A stretch of 64,000 bases of DNA, from positions 9,047-73,046 of the forward strand of contig JBAVQS010000050.1 of NCBI GenBank assembly GCA_049694275.1, in the 5' to 3' direction. This DNA is from JBAVQS01 sp049694275. GTDB taxonomy: Bacteria; Chloroflexota; Anaerolineae; UBA4142; SHND01. A program made the position numbers and the translations under genes. Numbering within the stretch: position 1 is the stretch's first letter; every line of letters starts with the position of its first letter. The notes under the pieces were generated by a model that searched no databases, was not told the origin of the DNA, and worked only from the letters and a program-made list of their open reading frames with translations. Below are positions 56,485-64,000 of the stretch, in pieces.

Positions 56485-57114
56485 CTAGGCTGGGCTGACA
56501 CGCGCGCCGCAGTTGGGACAAAAGGTAGCGTTGGGCGCGAGTGGGTTCTGGCAGTTGGGGCAGACGCCGGGTGTGGCCGCGGGCGCGGGCGCTGCGGTGG
56601 ACGCTTGTGCAGCGGGCGGTGGCACATCAATCGCTTTGGCGCCACAGTTCGGGCAGAACATGACGTTGGCCGGCAGCGGAACCTTTTCGTTCGAGCAGAT
56701 GTGACCATAAACCTCGCCTGCCGCGGGAGCGGGGGCATTGGCCACTGCCGCCGGCGCAGTAACCATGGTTGGAATGCCGGGTATCGGCGCGCCAGGCATT
56801 GGGGATGCAGGCTTGGCAACTGGCGCCGTATGGTCCGGCGCTTTTTCATGGCGGATGTTCTCGATGTCCTTTTCTTTGGCGGCGATGGCGGCCTCGGTCG
56901 TGCGCATGGCCTCACAGATCGCGATGAGCTTGGGCTCGGTCAACTGTTGCGCCTTGAACAGTTCATAGACGGCTGCGCCGAGCTCATCGCGGCGCGCCTG
57001 CAATTGACCCTTCAATCCGCCGATCTCACTTTGGACCGAATTGACCCGCATCATTCGGTTTGCCTCGAACGCGGCCTTGTCTGCTTCACCTTTGAGTCGA
57101 TCAAAGAACGGCAT
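56485..57114 (-). CDS. Coiled-coil protein with C-terminal zinc ribbons
   Basis: A 209-residue protein. Residues 1-95 are charged helices of coiled-coil type (KAAFEANRMMRVNSVQSEIG, TEAAIAAKEKDIENIRHEK). A Pro/Ala-rich linker follows, then zinc ribbons: a partial one at GHICSNEK...MFCPNCGAK and a full one at VCPNCQNPL...TFCPNCGARVSPA. CxxC pairs at the end are typical of zinc-ribbon adaptors. GGAGG precedes the ATG. It stands alone between dhaK and pfpI. Function unknown; a scaffold role is inferred from the architecture. Confidence 0.82.
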   Translation of the reverse strand: MPFFDRLKGEADKAAFEANRMMRVNSVQSEIGGLKGQLQARRDELGAAVYELFKAQQLTEPKLIAICEAMRTTEAAIAAKEKDIENIRHEKAPDHTAPVAKPASPMPGAPIPGIPTMVTAPAAVANAPAPAAGEVYGHICSNEKVPLPANVMFCPNCGAKAIDVPPPAAQASTAAPAPAATPGVCPNCQNPLAPNATFCPNCGARVSPA

Positions 57115-57237
57115 ATGTCCTCCTTGACAGGAATGGCGCAGATAGGGGTGCTGCTGCTACCGTGCATTCAAGAATGACAGCCCACATCCATCTTAATCCA
57201 ATCAGACGAAAAAGAAAAGTAACGCTGGCGCGGAGTG

Positions 57238-57765
57238 CTAGCCTTTTTCAATCGCCGCGACCAGCTCGCGGCAAAAATCGGGGATGTCGGCGACGACGCG
57301 GCCCCAGACGATCTGACCGTCGCGAAAGGCGGGCTCGTCCGACCAGACTGCGCCGGCGTTGATGAGGTCGTCCTTGATGCCGAGCGAGCCGGTGGATTTG
57401 TGCCCCTTTTCGATGATCCCCGCCGAAATGCCGACGAGCCCAGCATGGCAGATGAGGCCGACGATCTTGCCCTGCGCGTGGACGCCGCGGACGAGGGCCT
57501 TGATCGGCTCGTACCGGCGGAGCTTGTCGGGCGCCCAGCCGCCGGGGACGACGAGGGCATCGAAATCGTCGGGCCGGACCTCGGCCGCAGCCACATCGCT
57601 CGTCGCTTCGAGCCCGGTCTTGCCATAGACCGTTTGGCCCCCCTGCATGCCGACAATGGTCACCTGTGCGCCCTCTTCACGCAGGCGCATGACAGTGACC
57701 CAGAATTCAAGGTCTTCAAACCCTTCGGCTAGCAAGACGGCAACCTTTTTGTCTTTCAGTCGCAT
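57238..57765 (-). CDS. PfpI/DJ-1-family protein
   Basis: A 175-residue class I glutamine-amidotransferase-like protein of the PfpI/DJ-1 family. KVAVLLAEGFEDLEFWV carries the conserved Glu, ALVVPGGWAPDKLRR is the middle motif, and the nucleophile elbow is IVGLICHAGLVGISAG with Cys and His. Family members act as deglycases, glyoxalases or general stress proteins; which applies here is unknown. It lies 51 bases after pncB on the same strand. Confidence 0.9.
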   Translation of the reverse strand: MRLKDKKVAVLLAEGFEDLEFWVTVMRLREEGAQVTIVGMQGGQTVYGKTGLEATSDVAAAEVRPDDFDALVVPGGWAPDKLRRYEPIKALVRGVHAQGKIVGLICHAGLVGISAGIIEKGHKSTGSLGIKDDLINAGAVWSDEPAFRDGQIVWGRVVADIPDFCRELVAAIEKG

Positions 57766-57816
57766 ATTCTTCTCCTCAAGATAATCTTACGCTATTATAC
57801 GCCCGTCGTGGACATG

Positions 57817-59364
57817 CTAATGCTGTAAGGCGTGTTTGATCAGATCCTGCTTGAGCTGCCAGAGCTCTTCCGAGAGCGAGACGTGATAGATGTGCGGGTT
57901 GACGAGACGGCGAACGCCGGGGTCGAGGCGGCTGATATCCTCGTTGCGGAGCTCGCGCATCTGCTCGATCGTCGGAAGCGAGTAAACCAGTTTGCCCGCG
58001 CGGAGTACCTCGACCAGGAGCGGCTCGATCTTGGACACCTCCGTGGGTTCGAGCGTGCGATACTTGATCGGATCGGTGGGGTGCCTCAAGCGCAACTGGC
58101 TCATCCCACGCGGGTCCTGGTCTGCCAGAGTGATGAAATCAGCCGTCGCCTTGCCGCGCTGGTCATAGATGCGCCACGCCTGCTTGTGGCCGGGATTAGG
58201 GGTCTTGTCGGGCGATTCGGAAATCTTGATCGCCGGTCGCCATTCATCGCGATCACACACGGCGACGAGTTTATAGACGCCGCCGAGCGCCGGGTCGCCC
58301 CAGGAGGTGACGAGGCGGGTGCCAACCCCAAAAGCCAGGCGCTTGGCCAGGTGATCGGCGTCAAGGCCATAGCGCGGCGCTTCTTCCGTAATCTGGGTAA
58401 TAATCTGCCAAATGACCAGCTCATCCATGTCATTCGAGAGGGTGATCGAGGTGTCGGGAAACCCGGCCGCATTGAGCATTTTGGCGGCCTGGATGGCGAG
58501 ATAGGCCAGGTCGCCGGAATCGAGGCGGATGCCGACGGGTTCGTGGCCTTCGCGCCGGAGCTTTTCAAATACCTTGATGGCGTTCGGAATTCCGCTTTCG
58601 AGCGAGTTGATGGTATCGACCAGCAGGAGGCACTCGTCGGGATAGACGTCCGCATACGCGTTAAAGGCATCCAACTCGGTCATGCCCAGCGCGATAAAGA
58701 GTTGGACCATACTGTGGGCATGGGTCCCTTTGGGGGGATACCCAAGCAGGTGCGAGGTCCCGGCGTTTGACGAGAAATCCGCCCCGCCGATCAGGGCCGC
58801 CCGCGTGCCGGCATTTCCCCCACGTCCCTGCGCCCGCCGGAGGCCGAATTCCAGCAGGAGGCGACCGCGCCCGGCCTCGTGCATCCGCGCCGCTTTGGTC
58901 GCAATCAGTGTCTGGTAATTGATAAAGTTGAGGAGCGGAGTTTCAAGGATCTGCGCCAGCGCCAGCGGCCCCTCGACCATGGTGAGGGGGACATTGGGGT
59001 GCACAACCCGCCCTTCGGGAATCGCATGGAGCGTAATTCCGTCCAGGTTCCCATTTTTGAGCAGCCAATCCAGAAAATCGTCCGCAAACAGCCGCACACC
59101 GGCGCGGTTCTTTTGGGCGCGCATATACTCGATATCCTCGGGTCGGAAGCGCGCCTCGCCCATCCAGTCGAGCAGCCATTCAAGTCCTGCGCTGAGGCAG
59201 AATCCGGCCTGGTGTGCGCCATAATTGGGATTGGTGCGATAAAAATGATCGAACCGCGCCGGCTTGTCGTGCATGCCCATGCGGAAATAGAGCTGGGCCA
59301 TGGTGAGTTGGTACTGGTCCGTAAAGAGAATCCCTTCAATGGTCTGGCGGTCGGATGGCGTCAT
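57817..59364 (-). CDS. pncB: Nicotinate phosphoribosyltransferase
   Basis: A 515-residue NAD-salvage enzyme that joins nicotinate and PRPP. Family segments are FTDQYQLTMAQLYFRMGMHD at residue 14, FDHFYRTNPNYG, LLNFINYQTLIATKAARM, LEFGLRRAQGRGGNAGTRAA, GTSHLLGYPPKGTHAHSMVQ (the autophosphorylated-His region) and GIRLDSGDLAYLA. Its ATG overlaps the stop of the glycosyltransferase gene (ATGA), so the two are translationally coupled. It is the sixth gene of a tightly packed minus-strand string that starts with larA. Confidence 0.95.
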   Translation of the reverse strand: MTPSDRQTIEGILFTDQYQLTMAQLYFRMGMHDKPARFDHFYRTNPNYGAHQAGFCLSAGLEWLLDWMGEARFRPEDIEYMRAQKNRAGVRLFADDFLDWLLKNGNLDGITLHAIPEGRVVHPNVPLTMVEGPLALAQILETPLLNFINYQTLIATKAARMHEAGRGRLLLEFGLRRAQGRGGNAGTRAALIGGADFSSNAGTSHLLGYPPKGTHAHSMVQLFIALGMTELDAFNAYADVYPDECLLLVDTINSLESGIPNAIKVFEKLRREGHEPVGIRLDSGDLAYLAIQAAKMLNAAGFPDTSITLSNDMDELVIWQIITQITEEAPRYGLDADHLAKRLAFGVGTRLVTSWGDPALGGVYKLVAVCDRDEWRPAIKISESPDKTPNPGHKQAWRIYDQRGKATADFITLADQDPRGMSQLRLRHPTDPIKYRTLEPTEVSKIEPLLVEVLRAGKLVYSLPTIEQMRELRNEDISRLDPGVRRLVNPHIYHVSLSEELWQLKQDLIKHALQH

Positions 59365-60500
59365 GGTTTACCTCGCGTGCGAATCCAAGGTATGCTTGCA
59401 TCAAGATGAGTCATTGCAAAATCGGCGATGCGCTCCGCGCCGTTCGGCTCACGGCGCAGTACGGGTGACAGTGACAAGAGCCGGGGCAAATCGTCGAGCC
59501 AGGCCCCGCTCGCAAAGTCGCGCTCTGTAATTTCCAGGCCCGGCATGTGCTCGGCCGCAAAGCGGCGCAGCGTTCCGGATTCCGCAAAGTGGGTCCGGGC
59601 AATATATCCCATCGGTACGCCCGCCTGGTAGACCTCGGCCACGGTGCTATAGCCCAGTTTGCAAATGACCGCATCGGCGGCCCCGATCAGATCGGGATGA
59701 TACATTTCGGAATCATGGGGGAGCAGGATGAGATTTCCCTCGTGCGTCCACGTATCGGTCAGACCGGGGATCATAAAGCAGACACCGGGATAGCGCTGGA
59801 GAGCAGGGAGAAATGGATAGTTGCCCGGCACGCCGCCCAGCGTAATCAGGACAAGGGGGGTGTTTTCCTCGATGCCCAGCCGGGTGCGGATTGGGGGGCG
59901 CGGTGTTCGCGCTGCGCGGCTGACTGGCGGTGTGACAAAATCGGCGCGGGTCAGCCGGCAGACCGGCTCGGTTTGAATGTGGTGATCGGCCGATTCAAAG
60001 GCGTCCGCGAGATACTGGATATGTGGGGCAAGGCGTGGCTCGGATTGCACATAGCCCTGATAGATCCAGTCCCAGGTAAAGTTCTCGATCAGCACGGAGG
60101 GAATGCCACATGCTCGCGCAACGGCGATGCCGAGCGGGGCAATATCGCAGAGGACCAGCGAGCAGCGCGCGTCGCCCACCTGCCGGGCGAGGTGTGTGAC
60201 AAACTCGTCCCGAAAAGGCAGCAGCTCATTCAACCGCGCAATCGTTAAAAGCAAATCCTCTTCGAAGGTGTTTTTCTGGACGAGGCCGACGTCGATGCTG
60301 TTCGAGTGATAGGAGTATGGACCGGTGAGCGATTGCCGAAAGAACCATTCGGGGACCTGTGTAAAAATCTCAAACTGAGTCAAGGGGTTGCGCGCCTGGA
60401 TTGCCGCCATAATCGCAGCCGCGCGGGCTGCATGCCCAAAGCCGTGCGCAGAGATGAAATAGGCAATATGGGGGGATGCGGGATTATCGTTGTGGTCCAT
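59361..60500 (-). CDS. GT-B glycosyltransferase-like protein
   Basis: A 379-residue GT-B-fold protein. The N-terminal half has AYFISAHGFGHAARAAAIMA, close to the N-terminal domain of arabinokinase-like and MurG-type proteins; the C-terminal half has VLITLGGVPGNYPFL, then LIGAADAVICKLGYSTVAEVYQ and AGVPMGYIAR, the sugar-nucleotide pocket. The ATG at 60500 (MDHNDNPASP) is the natural start; the frame extends upstream inside the neighbouring hydrolase gene. Its stop overlaps the pncB ATG. The acceptor is unknown. Confidence 0.8.
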   Translation of the reverse strand: MDHNDNPASPHIAYFISAHGFGHAARAAAIMAAIQARNPLTQFEIFTQVPEWFFRQSLTGPYSYHSNSIDVGLVQKNTFEEDLLLTIARLNELLPFRDEFVTHLARQVGDARCSLVLCDIAPLGIAVARACGIPSVLIENFTWDWIYQGYVQSEPRLAPHIQYLADAFESADHHIQTEPVCRLTRADFVTPPVSRAARTPRPPIRTRLGIEENTPLVLITLGGVPGNYPFLPALQRYPGVCFMIPGLTDTWTHEGNLILLPHDSEMYHPDLIGAADAVICKLGYSTVAEVYQAGVPMGYIARTHFAESGTLRRFAAEHMPGLEITERDFASGAWLDDLPRLLSLSPVLRREPNGAERIADFAMTHLDASIPWIRTRGKP

Positions 60501-60508
60501 AAGGGTTT

Positions 60509-61273
60509 TTAGAATGTGAGCGTGTCGCCGTCGGCGGGAATGTGGACCTGCGCGGCGAGCCCTTGCTCTGCCAGGTAGGTGCGGAGCATCTCGCGGGTCA
60601 GGCCGCAGTGGTTGACGGTTTCCATGTGAACGGCGATCACGATCGCTTGCGGGGCTGCGCGACAGACTGCGCCCACATCGCCGGCCGACATCGTAATCGG
60701 ATCGCCGGTGAGAAACTGGGCCTGGCCGGCATTGACGACGACGACATCGGGGCGATAGTTCTGAATCGCCTGGTTCACTGCGGGGCACCAGATGGTATCG
60801 CCTGCAATATAGAGCGCCGGCTCGCCCGCGGCGCGGAGGATAAACCCCGAGACGTGCCCCATCTTTTTCTCGATCTCGCCCGTGCCGTGCGCCCCATCCG
60901 TCCGGTATAGGGTGATGCCCTGCCAGGCGTATTCAGTGGCAATGGGGGTGACGGAGGTAAACCCGGCCTGGCGAATTGCCTCTTCATCGCCTGCCTGGCA
61001 GAGGATCGGCTTGTCTTTGTTCAAATGCTCCCGGGCATAAGCGTCCCAGTGGTCGCGATGATTGTGTGTGACAAGCACCGCGCCGACCTGGTTCAACAGG
61101 GTCTGGAGCTCTGACTCGGTTAGCGGTAGATCGACGAGTGGAATGCGCCGGTCGTTGCCCGCATTGGCGACCGGGTCCATTGCGCCGGCCGGACTGAGCA
61201 TCGGATCGACGAGGATTTCCTGGCCGTGCATGCTGACGACGAGCGCGGCGTGGCGCAGTAAGCGAATGTGCAT
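60509..61273 (-). CDS. Metallo-beta-lactamase-fold hydrolase (UlaG-like)
   Basis: A 254-residue hydrolase. The metal motif is VLVTHNHRDHWDAYA near residue 68 (HxHxDH type), with YIAGDTIWCP supplying the bridging Asp and AVHMETVNHCGLTRE a further histidine pair. The N-terminus MHIRLLRHAALVVSMHGQ is typical of the UlaG/YtkL branch, whose members are lactonases or phosphodiesterases; the substrate is not predictable. It lies one base after the GNAT gene and eight before the glycosyltransferase gene. Confidence 0.87.
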   Translation of the reverse strand: MHIRLLRHAALVVSMHGQEILVDPMLSPAGAMDPVANAGNDRRIPLVDLPLTESELQTLLNQVGAVLVTHNHRDHWDAYAREHLNKDKPILCQAGDEEAIRQAGFTSVTPIATEYAWQGITLYRTDGAHGTGEIEKKMGHVSGFILRAAGEPALYIAGDTIWCPAVNQAIQNYRPDVVVVNAGQAQFLTGDPITMSAGDVGAVCRAAPQAIVIAVHMETVNHCGLTREMLRTYLAEQGLAAQVHIPADGDTLTF

Positions 61274-61274
61274 T

Positions 61275-61787
61275 TCAGGAACCCCCCTTCATGTCTGGCC
61301 GCAGACGGCCCATTGCATGGGTATCGATATACTTGCCATCGCGAAAAGAGTGGCGGATAAAGGTGCCCTCGATCTGAAAGCCGAATTTCTCGTAGAGGTG
61401 AATAGCGTGCTCGTTGTCGGTATAGACTTCAAGCTCGATGCGCTCGAGATTGAGCCACTTGTCGGCCAGGTCTACTGCGGCCTGCATCAGCGCCGTGCCG
61501 ATGCCCTTGCCCTGCCAGTCATCCCGCACGACGATGCCGAGCCCTGCCACGTGCCGGCGGCGCGGGCGGTTGGGCTCGGTGTGCAGGCCGAGTTGTCCAA
61601 CGACTTCGCCGTCGACGCAGGCGACCAGGTTGATCAGGCCTTCCGGCGGTTCGGCGAGGCGCTTGCGCCACATTTCGATGGATGGATACGGCATTTGTAA
61701 TGTACCCCAGATGGCGCGCGGTCCTGAGAGGACGCGATGCATCGCTTCGTAATCGCTTGGCTCGGCGCGGCGGATGGTAATGTTCAT
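61275..61787 (-). CDS. GNAT acetyltransferase, AaaT/YhhY-like
   Basis: A 170-residue GNAT enzyme. The order IRRAEPSDYEAMHRVLSGPR, WGTLQMPYPSIEMWRKRLAE, LVACVDGEVVGQLGLH, RPRRRHVAGLGIVVRD, the acetyl-CoA loop WQGKGIGTALMQAAV, LERIELEVYTDNEHAIHLYE and KFGFQIEGTF closely follows E. coli YhhY (AaaT), an L-amino acid N-acetyltransferase; I compare from memory. The stop is followed by the hydrolase gene after one base, and its ATG overlaps the alpha/beta-hydrolase stop (ATGA). Confidence 0.87.
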   Translation of the reverse strand: MNITIRRAEPSDYEAMHRVLSGPRAIWGTLQMPYPSIEMWRKRLAEPPEGLINLVACVDGEVVGQLGLHTEPNRPRRRHVAGLGIVVRDDWQGKGIGTALMQAAVDLADKWLNLERIELEVYTDNEHAIHLYEKFGFQIEGTFIRHSFRDGKYIDTHAMGRLRPDMKGGS

Positions 61788-62560
61788 AGCGCTCCTTTAA
61801 CTCTTGGCTGCTGGACCTTGTTCATAAAGGCCAAGGTCAGTTCGGCGGCCTTGTCCCATTCCTGGTCGAGGATGACGCAGTGCGTCGAATCTTCCAGCCA
61901 GTACAGCTCCTTGAGGGTCGAGGCGGTGTTGCGCATCATGACATCGCCGCTGCGCGGGTCGATGGTCTCGTCCAGCCTGCCCTGAACGATCAGGAGAGGC
62001 TGGTGGATGCGCGGCAGGCGGCGCGCAACTTCCCGCTGGAGCCGGCTGAGCTGGACTACGCTGCGGAGTGGGTTGACGGGATAACCTTTCCAGCGGTCAT
62101 CTACGGCGGTCGGTTTGCCTTTTCCCTTTTGGATATGGGAAATGAATGGCGCGAGGAGATGGGCTAGCATGACCGGTAACGGTGGGACAAGCAAGGCCGG
62201 CGCGTAGGTCAGGATGCCGGCCAGTTCGGGATGCTCGCTGGCGAGATAGAGCGAGAGGATAGCGCCCATCGATTCACCGCCCACCCAGACGCGCTCGCAG
62301 CGGGCCTTGAGATCCTGGTATGCCGTTTCGACAGCTTGCGCCCAATCCTGCCAGTGACAGCGGTTCATCGCTTCCGGCGTAGTGCCATGACCCGGCAGCA
62401 GCGGTCCGGCAACCGTATAGCCGTGATCGTGGAGATGTTGACCCAGCAGGCGCACTTCGGCGGTCGTCGCGGTATAGCCGTGAACAAGGAGGACGCCGGT
62501 CGCGTTCCCCGGCCAGAAAAAGGTGTCCCCTTCAAGATGAGGGTTGAGGATCAATGTCAT
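61784..62560 (-). CDS. Alpha/beta hydrolase, monoacylglycerol lipase/carboxylesterase type
   Basis: A 258-residue serine hydrolase. VLLVHGYTATTAEVRLLGQ supplies the oxyanion region, VWVGGESMGAILSLYLA has the nucleophile Ser (GESMG), VQGRLDETIDPRSG the Asp, and LEDSTHCVILDQEWDK the His. The lid and size match Est30-like carboxylesterases. AGGAT precedes ATG 62560; the longest frame uses a TTG at 62575. It overlaps the GNAT gene (ATGA) and follows larA by four bases. Confidence 0.9.
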   Translation of the reverse strand: MTLILNPHLEGDTFFWPGNATGVLLVHGYTATTAEVRLLGQHLHDHGYTVAGPLLPGHGTTPEAMNRCHWQDWAQAVETAYQDLKARCERVWVGGESMGAILSLYLASEHPELAGILTYAPALLVPPLPVMLAHLLAPFISHIQKGKGKPTAVDDRWKGYPVNPLRSVVQLSRLQREVARRLPRIHQPLLIVQGRLDETIDPRSGDVMMRNTASTLKELYWLEDSTHCVILDQEWDKAAELTLAFMNKVQQPRVKGAL

Positions 62561-62564
62561 ATCT

Positions 62565-63830
62565 TTATCCTGCAATCAATTCCGGTATGGTTGCGTTGGC
62601 GTACGGCAATATCCCGATGCGCGCGCCGGGCTTGAGATCAGCCAGGCCCAACGCGAGGGCGGCGTCGAGGCTTTTGCAGGGTGTGAGCAGCAGGCTCTTG
62701 ACAAAATCGGATGGCATGTCGGTAACCATGAGCACGCGCTCGCGCACCGAATCGCGCGCAAGCTGAAACGCCTTGTGTGGGCCGATGCGAAAGCCCTCCT
62801 GCTTGAATTGCGCGAGAACCTCTTGATGCGAGGTTTTGTCGCGAATCCACTCTTCGTACGCGCGGCTCCCTGTCCCTTCGGGGCAGGCTGCAACCAGAAT
62901 GACCGTGCCCCCCTTGCGGGTCACAAAACTCCCGTGCGCCAGCGCCTTTTGTGCTTGATAGAGGTTGATGTCTTTGGGATGTCCGCCCGGCGAGGTGATC
63001 ATGAGGTCGAATGGCTCTGCCACGCGGACCCGGTACAGTTCCAGCACGCGCGGGACTCCTTGCGCCATTACGGCGCGCGGCGCGCCGGCGAGCGCCGCGA
63101 CCAGTTGCTTATTCTCGTTCAAAAGTGCGTTTAGCGCAAAATGGATACCGGCGAGATCTCCCATCTCTTCGACATCCTGGCGCATTGGGTTATCCTCATA
63201 GCGTGCGATCCGGGACCGAGGGTCCATCATCATCGAATGATTGCGATTGATGGTCTCCCGGCCTGCCAGTCCGATGACCGGTGCTTTGACGCCTCCCGAA
63301 AATCCCATGAACTGGTGTGGTTCAAGGTTGCCGACCGCAATCCGCAGGTCCGCCTCCACCAAAGTCCGATTAAGCCATACCGGCGTCCCGCGTGTGGTTT
63401 CGCCTCGGTATACGAGATTGGCCTTGTCATTACAGTCGTGGGAGACCACGCGATACTGCGCGAGGATAGGCAAAGGCAAAACCTCGCCAAATGCTTCGGC
63501 GGGCATTGGCGCATGGGTGCCGGTCGCGATCATGCAAGTAATGGCCTCTGCAGCGATGCCGAGGGCGGTGAGCCGTTCCAGGAGGGGCGGTAAAAGGAGC
63601 GCGAGCGGGACCGGGCGGGTCTTGTCGTTAATGGCGATTGCTACGCTCCGCGCACTCTTGAAATCCTCGAGGCGGACAGGCCCGACCGGATGATCGAGCG
63701 CATCGCAGACTGCCCGGGCCGGATCAGAGGCCGTAGGGAGTGGGGCCGGGGAGAGCACATGCACCGAATAGAGATCGGGTAGGGCAAAGGCAAGTGCATC
63801 GCGTCCGTAGGGGATTTCGAACTCGGCCAT
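62565..63830 (-). CDS. larA: LarA-family nickel-pincer racemase-like protein
   Basis: A 421-residue LarA-family protein. AIAINDKTRPVPLALLLP, MIATGTHAPMPAE, YRVVSHDCNDKAN and EPHQFMGFSGGVKAPVIGLAG carry the cofactor-binding and catalytic His/Lys positions of lactate racemase; ITSPGGHPKDINLYQAQKAL is also typical. LarA needs a nickel-pincer cofactor made by LarB, LarC and LarE, none of which is in the window, and LarA paralogues racemise other 2-hydroxyacids, so the substrate is open. It is the first gene of the six-gene string down to pncB. Confidence 0.9.
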   Translation of the reverse strand: MAEFEIPYGRDALAFALPDLYSVHVLSPAPLPTASDPARAVCDALDHPVGPVRLEDFKSARSVAIAINDKTRPVPLALLLPPLLERLTALGIAAEAITCMIATGTHAPMPAEAFGEVLPLPILAQYRVVSHDCNDKANLVYRGETTRGTPVWLNRTLVEADLRIAVGNLEPHQFMGFSGGVKAPVIGLAGRETINRNHSMMMDPRSRIARYEDNPMRQDVEEMGDLAGIHFALNALLNENKQLVAALAGAPRAVMAQGVPRVLELYRVRVAEPFDLMITSPGGHPKDINLYQAQKALAHGSFVTRKGGTVILVAACPEGTGSRAYEEWIRDKTSHQEVLAQFKQEGFRIGPHKAFQLARDSVRERVLMVTDMPSDFVKSLLLTPCKSLDAALALGLADLKPGARIGILPYANATIPELIAG

Positions 63831-63935
63831 CGCATATCTCCGTGAATCTATCGACTATCCAGGGATGGCGTTGGAATTACAGAGTTTTGATTAATTAATG
63901 TCCGGAAGGCTCTCGGATGTGCGATAATGTGCAGT

Positions 63936-64000
63936 ATGAGACCTTTCGGTACAACTCAGCAACTGGCAAGACGACGTCAGCGCGCCCGCCGCTTGCTGCG
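63936..64000 (+). CDS. Start of a possible IS630-like HTH/transposase gene, cut by window edge
   Basis: An ATG at 63936 opens MRPFGTTQQLARRRQRARRLL and runs off the window. This phrase resembles the first residues of IS630-type transposases and their detached helix-turn-helix proteins (MRP.GT..QLE.RR.RA..LL). A GATAAT box lies nine bases upstream. Only 21 codons are visible, so the call is tentative. Confidence 0.4.
   Translation, partial: MRPFGTTQQLARRRQRARRLL

Overview
The window reads as one contiguous stretch of a GC-rich bacterial chromosome, most likely Chloroflexota. I infer this from gene content and not from a marker gene: two CHAT-protease proteins, a cyclase/STAND-ATPase/TPR regulator, MoxR plus VWA, PucR, F420-type oxidoreductases, and abundant palindromic spacer repeats. 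I saw no rRNA, tRNA or CRISPR array. Nearly all genes from 28 to 64 kb are on the minus strand; the plus-strand genes are deoB-phosphomutase, the CHAT/IorA/IorB block, the second CHAT gene, and a fragment at the right edge.

Layout. 0-15 kb: membrane proteins, phosphopentomutase and a phosphohexomutase, two HAD phosphatases, a thiamine-diphosphate enzyme, a PatB aminotransferase, an AAC(6')-like acetyltransferase, two F420-type redox proteins, a VWA/MoxR pair and an ABC exporter. 15-19 kb: ilvE behind what looks like a classical leader-peptide attenuator, a PucR regulator whose start codon sits just after a terminator-like hairpin, and a lipoprotein. 19.5-28 kb: the cyclase/STAND/TPR regulator, then a CHAT-SUMF1 gene that has lost its stop codon around an ~80-bp repeat and runs in frame into the iron-sulfur subunit of an IorAB-type molybdenum dehydrogenase. 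28-32 kb: a four-gene MarR-controlled efflux operon with a consensus promoter overlapped by three 18-bp operator repeats. 32-37 kb: a ParA/zinc-finger/winged-helix triad, a NagZ-like lipoprotein, and a phosphatase carrying a degenerate GspE-like N-terminus. 37.5-41.3 kb: a 1263-residue CHAT-STAND-TPR protein.

41.5-56 kb is a glycerol and dihydroxyacetone locus. It has a GlpF facilitator, a normal GlpK, a second GlpK with altered nucleotide-binding motifs, and a GlpA-type glycerol-3-phosphate dehydrogenase lacking the GlpA C-terminal domain. No glpB or glpC lies beside glpA. Instead it is followed by genes for an SdhB-type iron-sulfur protein, two SdhC/SdhD-type membrane anchors and a dicluster ferredoxin, with no SdhA. 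A histidine kinase/response regulator pair and DhaK, DhaL and a DhaM-HPr-Enzyme I fusion complete it. I infer that glycerol enters by GlpF, is phosphorylated by GlpK and is oxidised to DHAP by a hybrid GlpA-SdhBCD quinone reductase, while dihydroxyacetone is phosphorylated from PEP through the single-chain PTS relay. This hybrid dehydrogenase is the best candidate here for an undescribed system.

56-64 kb holds a zinc-ribbon protein, a PfpI-family protein and a tightly packed string, in transcription order: LarA family, alpha/beta hydrolase, GNAT, metallo-beta-lactamase fold, glycosyltransferase and nicotinate phosphoribosyltransferase. The right edge has the start of a possible IS630-like HTH/transposase gene. 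Start codons were chosen from Shine-Dalgarno spacing and family N-termini, and often differ from the longest reading frame.
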